Assembly (NCBI RefSeq): GCF_946220915.1
Contig: NZ_CAMIHH010000045.1
Span: 1-23,980 of the forward strand
Direction of reading: 5' to 3'
DNA length: 23,980 bases
DNA from: an uncultured Flavobacterium sp.
GTDB lineage: Bacteria > Bacteroidota > Bacteroidia > Flavobacteriales > Flavobacteriaceae
This document shows positions 1 to 7,001 of this stretch, piece by piece (positions within the stretch are counted from its first letter, which is position 1; every line of letters begins with the position of its first letter). The translations under genes and the position numbers were made by a program. The notes below the pieces were generated by a model, which was not told the DNA's origin, ran no database searches, and saw only the letters and a program-made list of their open reading frames with translations.

Positions 1-33
1 ACTCCGCACTGTCTTGAAAATCTGTCATATAAG

Positions 34-885
34 CTAAAATGTCTTCGTCATGTCCTCATCGACCACGATGATGAAATCGGCAACATTCAGGTATTCCTTT
101 TCCAGTTTAGAAACGTCTTTTTGCGATACGGCCGCTATGGTCACGATCTTTACGCCCGGCTTTGCTTTTTTAAGGTACCAGTTGATGCCCTCGAAATTAT
201 CGCTGTGGTAGGTGCCGTTGTAATGAACGAATATCGTACCCGGTTTTAGGTTCTGCGCGATGAAATACCCCATTGTAGCATCCTTTACCGCCTGTGCTTT
301 TGGGAGATTGTCACCACCATGGCCGCCTGCCATTTCCAGCATCTTTACATAACCGGGCAAGGTAGCATCATAAGCTATAGGCAGCGGTGCGATCCATGTT
401 TTCTCTTCGGCTGTAAGGGCATCCAGCGCTTCAAACCCGCCTTTATACACCTTGCTGGCATAACGGCGCGGAATGTTGGTCGCGATGAACGGATAATTCT
501 TTTCTTTGGCAAGATCTACCAGCGGCTTGTAATCGGTTTTATGATTGTTCCAAAGACGCGCCAATGTATCAAAAGCCTTTTGGTCAATTTCGCCCTTTAG
601 GTACTGGTCGAGTTGCTTTTGGTTATCACGTTCCACCATTTCAGCACCCAAAACAAGTGGTTTGGCAGCCGAAAGGTCTTTCGTTAGCTCCAGCTGTAGC
701 CAGTGGATCAGTGAATTGTCGTGGTGTTCGCCAAACAGGACGACCTCGGTTTCGCCTGCGGCTTTCAGGAGTTTTTTATAGGTCGTTTTTTTGCCCTCTT
801 TGTTATAGAGTTGGTAAGGCTGTTTGTCCTGGGCAAGGGATAATGCAGATATAAACAAGACGGTAAGCAATATACGGAATTTCAT
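34..885 (-). CDS. Secreted ChaN/TraB-like family protein (putative haem-binding)
   Basis: The product is 283 aa. Residues 1-18 form a signal peptide (basic start, hydrophobic core, ending SLA before Gln19) with no lipobox cysteine, so a soluble periplasmic protein is likely. The family signature is visible as FGEHHD at residues 51-56, a GAE motif with Glu82, and a late HYNGTYHSD motif that supplies further conserved histidines. These match the ChaN-like fold (DUF399), related to TraB/Tiki and erythromycin-esterase proteins. Campylobacter ChaN binds haem as a dimer, but the biochemical role of most family members is unknown, so haem binding is an inference. The gene follows a lipoprotein gene on the same strand, with its own promoter in the gap. 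The stop codon is TAG near the window edge, and no terminator is visible in the 33 bases beyond it. Confidence 0.85.
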   Translation of the reverse strand: MKFRILLTVLFISALSLAQDKQPYQLYNKEGKKTTYKKLLKAAGETEVVLFGEHHDNSLIHWLQLELTKDLSAAKPLVLGAEMVERDNQKQLDQYLKGEIDQKAFDTLARLWNNHKTDYKPLVDLAKEKNYPFIATNIPRRYASKVYKGGFEALDALTAEEKTWIAPLPIAYDATLPGYVKMLEMAGGHGGDNLPKAQAVKDATMGYFIAQNLKPGTIFVHYNGTYHSDNFEGINWYLKKAKPGVKIVTIAAVSQKDVSKLEKEYLNVADFIIVVDEDMTKTF

Positions 886-907
886 TTGTGAAGTTTTTTA
901 ACTGGTG

Positions 908-938
908 CAAAAGTAAGGAATTATAAGCCTCGCCCCAA
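908..938 (-). promoter_or_regulatory. Bacteroidota-type promoter of the ChaN-like gene
   Basis: On the minus strand TTG (936-938) is followed after 20 bp by TACTTTTG (908-915). This fits the flavobacterial TTG-N17-23-TAnnTTTG consensus. The -7 element lies 22 bp upstream of the start codon. Because the promoter sits in the gap after the upstream lipoprotein gene, the ChaN-like gene can be transcribed alone. Confidence 0.65.
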
Positions 939-981
939 CCTTGCAAAGGCATTACAAATGTTACACAGGTAATGCAACGCG

Positions 982-1410
982 CTATTGCAATTCCTCCTGA
1001 ATGGATTTCATAGCTTCGGTGAGGTCATTTGTCGTTTTGATGTACATTCCGCGATTGGCCCCTTTTAGGTAAGGCATGCCATTTTGTGCCGTTAACATCA
1101 TTACACAGTCGATGCCGGCGGGTTTGCGATCTTCGGCAAATTCCAGCAACAGCACGTTGCCAACCAGATGATACTGCCCGGAATAATATGAATTACTGAC
1201 TCCTAAAAAGTTTTCACGAAACACAAACGTCTGGTTCTTTCTGAGCTTAAGTATATCAATCCCAAATTTATGCCTGTCCTCAGCTACGATTACAGTGCGT
1301 GAAAACCGGTTCACAACATCGCCACTGCGTGCCATACGGTCTTCCCGTGGCATCAGGGCGCAGCTTGTCAGAATAATTGCGCTTACTATTGCTATGGCTA
1401 TGTATTTCAT
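982..1410 (-). CDS. Small predicted lipoprotein of unknown function
   Basis: The product is 142 aa from the chosen start. It begins with a basic/hydrophobic signal and a lipobox ILTSC, with the lipidated Cys at residue 17, so it is predicted to be a lipoprotein of the cell envelope. No strongly acidic export signal follows the Cys, so surface exposure is not suggested. The rest is a small soluble domain rich in beta-type sequence (for example NVLLLEFAEDRK) that I do not recognise; a distant resemblance to small HslJ/META-like lipoprotein domains is only an impression. The open frame extends upstream to 1500, but that extension would bury the signal peptide behind 30 residues and contains candidate promoter sequence (TAAGTTTG, 1470-1477). 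The start at 1410, or the adjacent ATG at 1413, is therefore preferred. It precedes the ChaN-like gene on the same strand with a 96-bp gap. Confidence 0.7.
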   Translation of the reverse strand: MKYIAIAIVSAIILTSCALMPREDRMARSGDVVNRFSRTVIVAEDRHKFGIDILKLRKNQTFVFRENFLGVSNSYYSGQYHLVGNVLLLEFAEDRKPAGIDCVMMLTAQNGMPYLKGANRGMYIKTTNDLTEAMKSIQEELQ

Positions 1411-1551
1411 CATGTAAAGTATTGATTTGTAAATATAAAAAATTATCCCAATGATTACCAAACACTTATCAAACTTACCATCATAAGTAAGCTTCCTCAT
1501 ATAAAATTATAAATCTGCCTGTAATCATTACATATTTCGCAATAATCTCCT

Positions 1552-1559
1552 TATTTTTG
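1552..1559 (+). promoter_or_regulatory. Candidate -7 element of the aminopeptidase P gene
   Basis: TATTTTTG matches TAnnTTTG and lies 23 bp upstream of the ATG at 1583. No convincing TTG is seen at the expected distance, so only the -7 half is supported. Confidence 0.45.
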
Positions 1560-1582
1560 ATGTCCAAACAAAAAGCTACATC

Positions 1583-2875
1583 ATGAAATACCACCAGATA
1601 GACAGCAGCCTTTTCATTAAGAACCGCAAAAAGTTCATGGCCGAAATGAAGCCGAAAAGCGTTGCCGTATTCAATTCCAACGACATTTATCCGATAAGCG
1701 CCGACAGCACCATGCCGTTCCAGCAGCACCGCGACATATTTTACCTTACCGGCGCCGACCAGGAGGAAAGCATACTCCTTCTGTGCCCGGATGCCCCTTA
1801 CGAGCACCTGCGCGAGGTCCTTTTCCTCCGCGAAACCAACGAGCACATTGCCGTTTGGGAAGGCGAAAAGCTTACCAAAGCGCGCGCTACCGAGGTATCG
1901 GGCATAAAGAACATCGTATGGCTCAAAGATTTTGAAAAGACGCTTTTCGAGGTAATGACCTACTGCGATGCCATGTACATCAATACCAACGAGCATTACC
2001 GATCGGCTGTGGAGACCCAAACGCGTGAGGACCGCTTCATCAAATGGTGGAAGGAAAAATACCCCGCCCACCAGGTAGCGAAGAGCAACCCGATCCTGCA
2101 AAGGCTGCGATCGGTAAAGGAGCAGGAGGAACTGGACCTGATTCAGAACGCCTGCAACATTACCGAAAAGGGTTTCCGCCGACTGTTGGGTTTCGTGAAA
2201 CCCGGCGTATGGGAATATGAGATCGAGGCAGAGCTGATACATGAGTTCGTGCGCAACCGCTCCAAAGGGTTTGCGTATACTCCGATTATTGCCTCGGGCA
2301 ACAATGCCAACGTGTTGCACTACATCGAAAACAACCAGCAATGCAAGGACGGCGACCTGATCCTGCTTGACGTGGCCGCAGAATATGCAAACTATTCTTC
2401 CGACCTGAGCCGCACCATTCCGGTATCGGGACGCTACACGCAAAGGCAGAAGGAGGTATACAACGCCGTGCTCCGTGTAAAGAACGAAGCCACCAAAATG
2501 CTTGTTACCGGCACGCTGTGGAAGCAATACCACATAGAAGTGGGCAAGGTCATGACCTCTGAGCTATTAGGCTTAGGCCTTATTGATAAAGCTGACGTGC
2601 AGAACGAAGACCCTGCATGGCCGGCCTACAAAAAATACTTCATGCACGGCACCTCGCACCACCTGGGCCTTGACACACACGACTACGGCCTGCTTGCCGA
2701 GCCGATGCAGCCCAACATGGTGTTTACCGTAGAGCCGGGCATCTATATCCCGGCGGAAGGTTTTGGTATCCGCCTGGAGGATAATGTAGTGGTGCAGGCA
2801 AGTGGTGAACCATTTAACCTGATGAGGGACATACCGATCGAGGTAGAAGAGATTGAGAGCATCATGAACTTTTAA
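1583..2875 (+). CDS. pepP: Aminopeptidase P family protein (Xaa-Pro aminopeptidase, M24B)
   Basis: The product is 430 aa, a normal length for bacterial PepP. It removes the N-terminal residue from peptides whose second residue is proline and is expected to be cytoplasmic, as no signal peptide is present. The N-terminal creatinase-like domain covers about residues 1-170, including the conserved HRDIFYLTG stretch around 49-57. The C-terminal pita-bread metallopeptidase domain carries the complete dinuclear metal site: Asp263 (LLDVAAEY), Asp274 (SSDLSRT), His359 (TSHHLGLD), Glu384 (TVEPG) and Glu399 (IRLED). His246 (LHYIEN) corresponds to the E. coli proton-shuttle histidine. A start at 1583 fits the candidate -7 element just upstream. 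An intrinsic terminator follows at 2929-2956, so it is probably monocistronic. A CAGTCG-type repeat begins right after its TAA stop codon. Confidence 0.95.
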   Translation: MKYHQIDSSLFIKNRKKFMAEMKPKSVAVFNSNDIYPISADSTMPFQQHRDIFYLTGADQEESILLLCPDAPYEHLREVLFLRETNEHIAVWEGEKLTKARATEVSGIKNIVWLKDFEKTLFEVMTYCDAMYINTNEHYRSAVETQTREDRFIKWWKEKYPAHQVAKSNPILQRLRSVKEQEELDLIQNACNITEKGFRRLLGFVKPGVWEYEIEAELIHEFVRNRSKGFAYTPIIASGNNANVLHYIENNQQCKDGDLILLDVAAEYANYSSDLSRTIPVSGRYTQRQKEVYNAVLRVKNEATKMLVTGTLWKQYHIEVGKVMTSELLGLGLIDKADVQNEDPAWPAYKKYFMHGTSHHLGLDTHDYGLLAEPMQPNMVFTVEPGIYIPAEGFGIRLEDNVVVQASGEPFNLMRDIPIEVEEIESIMNF

Positions 2876-2907
2876 TTAGTTTTCAGTCGCAGTCGCAGTT
2901 TTCAGTG
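2876..2907 (+). repeat. CAGTCG-type 6-bp-period repeat, copy 1
   Basis: Immediately after the TAA of the aminopeptidase gene the sequence reads TTAGTTTTCAGTCGCAGTCG and continues GCAGTTTTCAGTG. The core CAGTCG is repeated with a 6-bp period. The same words recur at 3841-3874 and, in the opposite orientation, at 4141-4169. In each case the word starts at or just after a stop codon and reads in the direction of that gene. Confidence 0.8.
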
Positions 2908-2928
2908 CCACTGTTGCATACATATTAG

Positions 2929-2956
2929 AACAGTCTTCGATTGAAGGCTGTTTTTT
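2929..2956 (+). terminator. Intrinsic terminator of the aminopeptidase P gene
   Basis: The arms AACAGTCTTC (2929-2938) and GAAGGCTGTT (2943-2952) pair over 10 bp with one G-U, around a GATT loop. The 3' arm runs into a tract of six T. It lies 54 bp after the stop codon. Confidence 0.85.
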
Positions 2957-2990
2957 GTTTATTATAACACCAAATGTTTTCCATAACCTT

Positions 2991-2998
2991 TATTTTTG
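2991..2998 (+). promoter_or_regulatory. Candidate -7 element of the alpha/beta hydrolase gene
   Basis: TATTTTTG matches TAnnTTTG and lies after the upstream terminator, about 55 bp before the hydrolase start. No clear TTG is seen about 20 bp upstream of it. Confidence 0.4.
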
Positions 2999-3029
2999 TA
3001 GTACAACTAACTTGCCTGCATGAGTGAGC

Positions 3030-3064
3030 AACCTGAAACCTGAAACTTGAAACTTGAAACTACT
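3030..3064 (+). repeat. 7-bp tandem repeat overlapping the hydrolase start
   Basis: The units are AACCTGA (3030-3036), AACCTGA (3037-3043), AACTTGA (3044-3050) and AACTTGA (3051-3057), followed by a degenerate AACTACT (3058-3064). The fourth unit contains the TTG used as the hydrolase start codon. The repeat also creates the TGA that closes a seven-codon upstream frame beginning with ATG at 3020. Confidence 0.85.
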
Positions 3065-3836
3065 AAACTATAAGAATATCAGCATCGCCTATTCCGATAC
3101 CGGAAAGGGCACTGCCATTGTGCTGCTGCACGGCTTTCTGGAGAACAGCTCTATGTGGGATCATTATGCAGGGGAGTTTGCCAAAAAGTACCGCGTGATT
3201 ACCATCGACTTGCTGGGCCACGGGAAAACGGACTGCCTGGGCTACATCCACACGATGGAAGACATGGCCGATGCAGTGCATGCCGTGCTGCACGAACTGC
3301 GCATCCGTAAGGCGGTATTCATGGGGCACTCCATGGGTGGCTATGTGGCTTTGGCCTTTGCCGAATTGTACCCGGACATGATAAAGGGCATCGTGCTGCA
3401 AAATTCCACCTCACTGGCAGACAGCGATGAACGCAAAACCAACCGCGACCGTGCCATAAAAGCCGTAAAGCAAAACTACACTGCTTTTGTACGAATGTCG
3501 ATTGCCAACCTTTTCAGCGAAGAGAACAGGGAAAAGTTTGCGGGAGAGATCGAAACCTTGCGGAACGATGCGTTACAAACGCCTTTACAGGGCATCGTTG
3601 CCGCACTGGAAGGCATGAAGGCACGCAAGGACCGCGAAGTGATCCTGCATTTTGCGCCCTACCCTATCCTGCTCGTTTTAGGCAAGCAGGATCAAAGCCT
3701 TGTGTATGATGAGCATGCCTGCCAGGCAGAAGGCACCGGTATAAAATTTGTAACTTACCCGCATGGGCACATGAGCCATATTGAGAGCCGGGATGAATTG
3801 CTAAAGGAGGCTTTGGAGTTTTTTAAAGGTTGCTGA
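3054..3836 (+). CDS. Alpha/beta hydrolase fold protein
   Basis: The product is 260 aa, with a complete alpha/beta-hydrolase core. The oxyanion-hole LLHGF is at 24-28, the nucleophile elbow GHSMGG has Ser93, the acid is probably Asp213 (LGKQD), and the catalytic His is probably His239 within GHMSHIE. A cap insertion lies at about 120-190. The substrate cannot be told from sequence; esterases, lipases and C-C hydrolases share this layout. No signal peptide is seen, so it is likely cytoplasmic. The start is unusual: an in-frame TGA lies two codons upstream (3048-3050) and no in-frame ATG exists before residue 34. The TTG at 3054 is therefore the only start that keeps the conserved first beta-strands. 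That TTG lies inside a 7-bp tandem repeat. The gene ends with TGA, after which another repeat begins. Confidence 0.85.
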   Translation: MKLLNYKNISIAYSDTGKGTAIVLLHGFLENSSMWDHYAGEFAKKYRVITIDLLGHGKTDCLGYIHTMEDMADAVHAVLHELRIRKAVFMGHSMGGYVALAFAELYPDMIKGIVLQNSTSLADSDERKTNRDRAIKAVKQNYTAFVRMSIANLFSEENREKFAGEIETLRNDALQTPLQGIVAALEGMKARKDREVILHFAPYPILLVLGKQDQSLVYDEHACQAEGTGIKFVTYPHGHMSHIESRDELLKEALEFFKGC

Positions 3837-3840
3837 GAAA

Positions 3841-3874
3841 GTCACAGTCGCAGTTTTCAGTCTCAGTTTCAGTG
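3841..3874 (+). repeat. CAGTCG-type repeat, copy 2 (left inverted repeat of the S23 relic)
   Basis: The sequence begins 4 bp after the hydrolase TGA and includes CACAGTCGCAGTTTTCAGTC followed by TCAGTTTCAGTG. Positions 3852-3874 match the reverse complement of 4146-4168 at about 19 of 23 bases. The two copies therefore form inverted repeats on either side of the broken S23 gene. Confidence 0.8.
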
Positions 3875-3877
3875 CAT

Positions 3878-4105
3878 TCAAATCCCAGCAGTCCGCATCA
3901 CTGTCTGTAAGTTGCTAATAAAGTGATTGACATAATGGCGCTTTCTATACGCTTCGGCAATATTTGCACAAACGCTTCTTGATGAACGCCTAATTTGGTC
4001 AGTCAGCGAATATTTCTCTTCTTTTGGAGAAATTTTCGAAAGTTCAAATATTTCCATTGGCAATTCGAACGCTTTTTTATAAGCTAATAACTCTCTAAAG
4101 TCCAT
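3878..4105 (-). pseudogene. Truncated, frameshifted four-helix-bundle (S23/IVS-type) protein gene
   Basis: The surviving frame encodes 75 aa. Its first 66 or so residues match the standard N-terminus of the four-helix-bundle family first known from 23S rRNA intervening sequences: MDFRELLAYKKAFELPMEIF, then SLTDQIRRSSRSVCANIAEA and YRKR. Intact members are about 115-125 aa. After HFIS the frame runs out within 15 codons. In the alternative frame the expected LTDSDAD appears straight away (codons from about 3911 downward), so one base has been lost near 3911-3913. Even in that frame the family resemblance stops after seven residues, where the sequence approaches the CAGTCG-type repeat, so the 3' half is missing. 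Family members bind nucleic acid or act as accessory proteins (Avd of diversity-generating retroelements is a relative), but the function of stand-alone copies is unknown. It lies between inverted repeats 3841-3874 and 4141-4169. Confidence 0.8.
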
Positions 4106-4140
4106 ATTTTTCCATAACTTTTACTTTTACTTATATTTAT

Positions 4141-4169
4141 ACTGCGACTGCGACTGCGACTGAAAACTA
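4141..4169 (-). repeat. CAGTCG-type repeat, copy 3 (right inverted repeat of the S23 relic)
   Basis: On the minus strand this copy reads TTAGTTTTCAGTCGCAGTCG and continues CAGTCGCAGT. The TAG within its first bases is the stop codon of the AddB-like gene. The orientation is opposite to copies 1 and 2, but relative to its upstream gene it reads the same way. Confidence 0.8.
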
Positions 4170-6935
4170 AACCTTCTCCACAAATGGCACTTCTTGATTT
4201 AATATCTCATTGATAAGGGTAATGAGCTGCGTTTTGAATTCTTCTAAAAGCTCACCATCCACAATTTCTTTTACTACCGACTTGTCAAAAGCATCCTTGT
4301 AGCAAAAACTCATGAAACCGCCTTTCATGTTCTTGAACGAGATGATGCCCGCTTCGGTTTCCAGCCCTTTTGCGGGTTCTTCGTACATGAAAACATACGT
4401 GAGCAACTGTATTACCTTTTCATTCTTTATATCGTCCGTAAGGCCGTCCCATGACTTTAGCGTAAGGTCGCGCTGCTCGACCTTTCCTGTTTTATAGTCC
4501 ACAATGCGCAGCCTCCCGTTGCGTTGCTCGATACGGTCGATGTTTCCCGAGATCAACACAGGATAGGGGAGCCTGTCGTCGGTCAGCCAGCGTTCGTACC
4601 GCTGTTCGAGCGCAAGTACTTTTACGGCATCGCCATTGGCCAATCCGGCTCTTTCCTGCCTGAGGAAATTGTGCACGTTGCGCTTGGCAACTTCAAATGC
4701 CAACAGGTTGCGGCCCTTGCGGATCTCGCCTTCCTTATATACCTCCCTGAACTGCCGCATTACCTCATCATCGGCAAGGGCAGCCATATTATCCACATCG
4801 TGCACGGCAAGGAATTTATCCAGGAAGGGTTTGTACAATTCTTCGAGTGCGCCATGGATAATGGTACCAAGTGTATTTAGCGCAATGCTTTCTTCTACTT
4901 CTTCCGTTTCGCGGATGCGCAAAACCCTTTGGTAATAAAACTGTATGGGATTACGGATATATCCTGTTAAAGCTGATGGGGAAAAGCCCTTTATCGTAGC
5001 TATCTCCTTTAATCGTTCCATCACTTTTGGGGTCTTGGCCACGTTCATGGGTGTGTAGGCCTTATCAGGCAGGTAAGCGTTGTAAATAACACTCGTAAGG
5101 TTGTGGGCAGGCTTCTTTTCTATTTCAAGCTGGGTAAGAAAGCGGCTGCGCTCACCGGCATCGAGGCCTTCGCTTTCGGTATTGTATAGCAGGTAAACAT
5201 TTTTTGCCCGGAGCAGAAGGTGGTAGAAATGATAGCTGTATATGGCATCCTTCTCCTTATAGGTGGGCAGCCCGAGTTCGCGCTTCACATCATACGGGAT
5301 AAAGGAGTTTTGCACCTTCCCGGTTGGAAATTTTCCTTCGTTGACCGAGGTAATGATCACATTCTCGAAATCAAGCACGCGGCTTTCCAGCACACCCATG
5401 ATCTGAAGGCCTGAAAGGGGTTCGCCTTCAAACGAAACTTCTGCCAATTCGATAACTTGCTTATAGATGGAATGCAGCACCGCAATATTGTCCATCTGCG
5501 GGTGCGATGCATAATAATTAATCAGTTTATTAATGACCTTGAATATCGAGTACAGAAATGCCTTCGTTATCTTATCTTCCTCATCGTCAGCGCCCAAAAA
5601 TCCTTTTATGGCCAGGAGGATTTGTGAAAGCCTTTCCAGTATCTCCTTTCCGTTATTGTCCCATCGCTGAAACAGCAGCGTGAAAAATGGCGATGCGTCT
5701 CCCTGGATCTCAAAAAGTTTTGACAGGGAGAAAAACGTAAAATTATTACGGTTGATGACATCCACCAGGTTACCTGCCCCTATGTACGGTTCCACAAGTG
5801 GGTGTGTAAGTATATCAAGCACTTCCCGGTAATACAGCGTATAGCTTTTGTCGCTTCGCCCAAGCGAATTGGTGTGCAGCTTAAACAATTTCTGAACCAA
5901 TATCTGCGCAGGGTTGTTGCGGCTGCTGTACCCCATGGTAATGTTGAGGCTGCCTGTACTGGCCGGAAGGCTGTACAGCAAGGGTATGAGCAGGTTTTCC
6001 TCGCCCAGCACCAATGCTGTTTTGTCAAGGCTTTTCGCTCCCTTTTGTATCTGTTCTATTATTTCACCTGCAATTTTTGCCTGGCCCACAGTTTTGGGAG
6101 TACCTATGATCTGTATGTTCTTAGGCTGGCTGAACTCATCCACTATCCATTCAAAAGAGTGAGTGGTATATTGTTTCCATTCCTTTTGGAACCTGCGGAT
6201 AAAAAGCCCGGCATCATGATACGGATCATTTAAAAATGAATGGTCAATGTCCCAATACACACGTGCCTGGCCCATTGAAAGCAGGTGCTGCATTATTTTT
6301 TCCTCGGCGGCGTTTAGTGCATTGAATCCGGCAAATATGAGCTGCTCCTTTTTAAACGCGTTGGAAAAATGGATGATGTTGCCTACTGCCTCACGATAAA
6401 TGAGCCCCTGGTATCCTGTGCCTTTTGCAAGAAGATGGGCATACAGCGCATCATAATACAAGGGTAGCAGTTTCCAGAACTCAAGGTAGTTGGCAATCAT
6501 TGTCGTGCGCTTGTCCACATCTACCGCCCAGTGCTCTATTTCCTGGATGTTTTCAAGATAGGTAAGCACGTATTTGGGGTCGAGCAGGTAGCGGTCTATT
6601 TCGTTAAAATCCTGGAGTAGGGTCTTGGCCCAATTGGCAAATATTTCAAATGGCTGCTGCTTGTCCGCTGGCGTAAGGCCCAGGTAAATTGTATAAAATT
6701 CAAACAGCAATTCTATGGCATCTACGGACCGGATGCCTGCAACATCCTGTATGAAATCTTCGATGCTGATGATCTCCGGGGCAAATATCGTGGTGTCCAG
6801 CTTTCGTTTAAGTGCTTCGACAAGAAAAACCTTTGCACGCTTGTTGGGCAGTATAATAACAATGTTTGAGAGCGAATTGCCATAACGGGCTATGAGTTCG
6901 CCGCTGAGCTTATCAAGAAAGGTAAGGTTTGCCAT
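4167..6935 (-). CDS. addB: AddB-like PD-(D/E)XK nuclease (helicase-nuclease subunit)
   Basis: The product is 922 aa. The C-terminal PD-(D/E)XK nuclease domain is complete: a conserved His in the helix reading LGTIIHGALEEL, GNIDRIE with Asp800, DYKTGK with Asp813 and Lys815, and the QLLTYVF motif with Gln843. The N-terminal two-thirds resembles the inactivated helicase-like part of AddB; the early VIILPNKRAK segment has no Walker A lysine motif. With the AddA-like protein encoded at 9816-13037 it probably forms a double-strand-break resection complex, the counterpart of RecBCD or AddAB. The only cysteine I can find lies late (SFCYKD), and YIRNPIQFYYQ has Asn where AddB proteins usually have a Cys-Pro-Phe. 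The AddB iron-sulfur cluster is therefore absent. The start is 18 bp downstream of the ompA terminator stem, leaving no room for a promoter between them. The TAG stop overlaps a repeat. Confidence 0.85.
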   Translation of the reverse strand: MANLTFLDKLSGELIARYGNSLSNIVIILPNKRAKVFLVEALKRKLDTTIFAPEIISIEDFIQDVAGIRSVDAIELLFEFYTIYLGLTPADKQQPFEIFANWAKTLLQDFNEIDRYLLDPKYVLTYLENIQEIEHWAVDVDKRTTMIANYLEFWKLLPLYYDALYAHLLAKGTGYQGLIYREAVGNIIHFSNAFKKEQLIFAGFNALNAAEEKIMQHLLSMGQARVYWDIDHSFLNDPYHDAGLFIRRFQKEWKQYTTHSFEWIVDEFSQPKNIQIIGTPKTVGQAKIAGEIIEQIQKGAKSLDKTALVLGEENLLIPLLYSLPASTGSLNITMGYSSRNNPAQILVQKLFKLHTNSLGRSDKSYTLYYREVLDILTHPLVEPYIGAGNLVDVINRNNFTFFSLSKLFEIQGDASPFFTLLFQRWDNNGKEILERLSQILLAIKGFLGADDEEDKITKAFLYSIFKVINKLINYYASHPQMDNIAVLHSIYKQVIELAEVSFEGEPLSGLQIMGVLESRVLDFENVIITSVNEGKFPTGKVQNSFIPYDVKRELGLPTYKEKDAIYSYHFYHLLLRAKNVYLLYNTESEGLDAGERSRFLTQLEIEKKPAHNLTSVIYNAYLPDKAYTPMNVAKTPKVMERLKEIATIKGFSPSALTGYIRNPIQFYYQRVLRIRETEEVEESIALNTLGTIIHGALEELYKPFLDKFLAVHDVDNMAALADDEVMRQFREVYKEGEIRKGRNLLAFEVAKRNVHNFLRQERAGLANGDAVKVLALEQRYERWLTDDRLPYPVLISGNIDRIEQRNGRLRIVDYKTGKVEQRDLTLKSWDGLTDDIKNEKVIQLLTYVFMYEEPAKGLETEAGIISFKNMKGGFMSFCYKDAFDKSVVKEIVDGELLEEFKTQLITLINEILNQEVPFVEKV

Positions 6936-6940
6936 GCCAT

Positions 6941-6974
6941 AAAAATAAAAAAACGTCCCGATAGTATCGGGACG
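6941..6974 (-). terminator. Intrinsic terminator after ompA
   Basis: Positions 6954-6974 form a near-perfect palindrome, CGTCCCGATA-G-TATCGGGACG. On the minus strand it is followed by TTTTTTTATTTTT. It lies 27 bp after the ompA stop codon and ends almost at the start of the AddB-like gene. Confidence 0.9.
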
Positions 6975-7001
6975 CTTTCCATTTATTTTGGTTATATAAA
7001 C

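Noticed and set aside
949..975. GCATTAC/GTAATGC stem after the lipoprotein gene as a terminator
   Set aside because: The stem is only 7 bp, AT-rich and not followed by a T tract.
1411..1500. N-terminal extension of the small lipoprotein
   Set aside because: It would place about 30 residues before the lipoprotein signal and contains promoter-like sequence.
1481..2533. 350-codon open frame antisense to the aminopeptidase gene
   Set aside because: It lies fully opposite a complete, motif-bearing PepP gene and its translation shows no recognisable domain; codon bias of the real gene explains the open frame.
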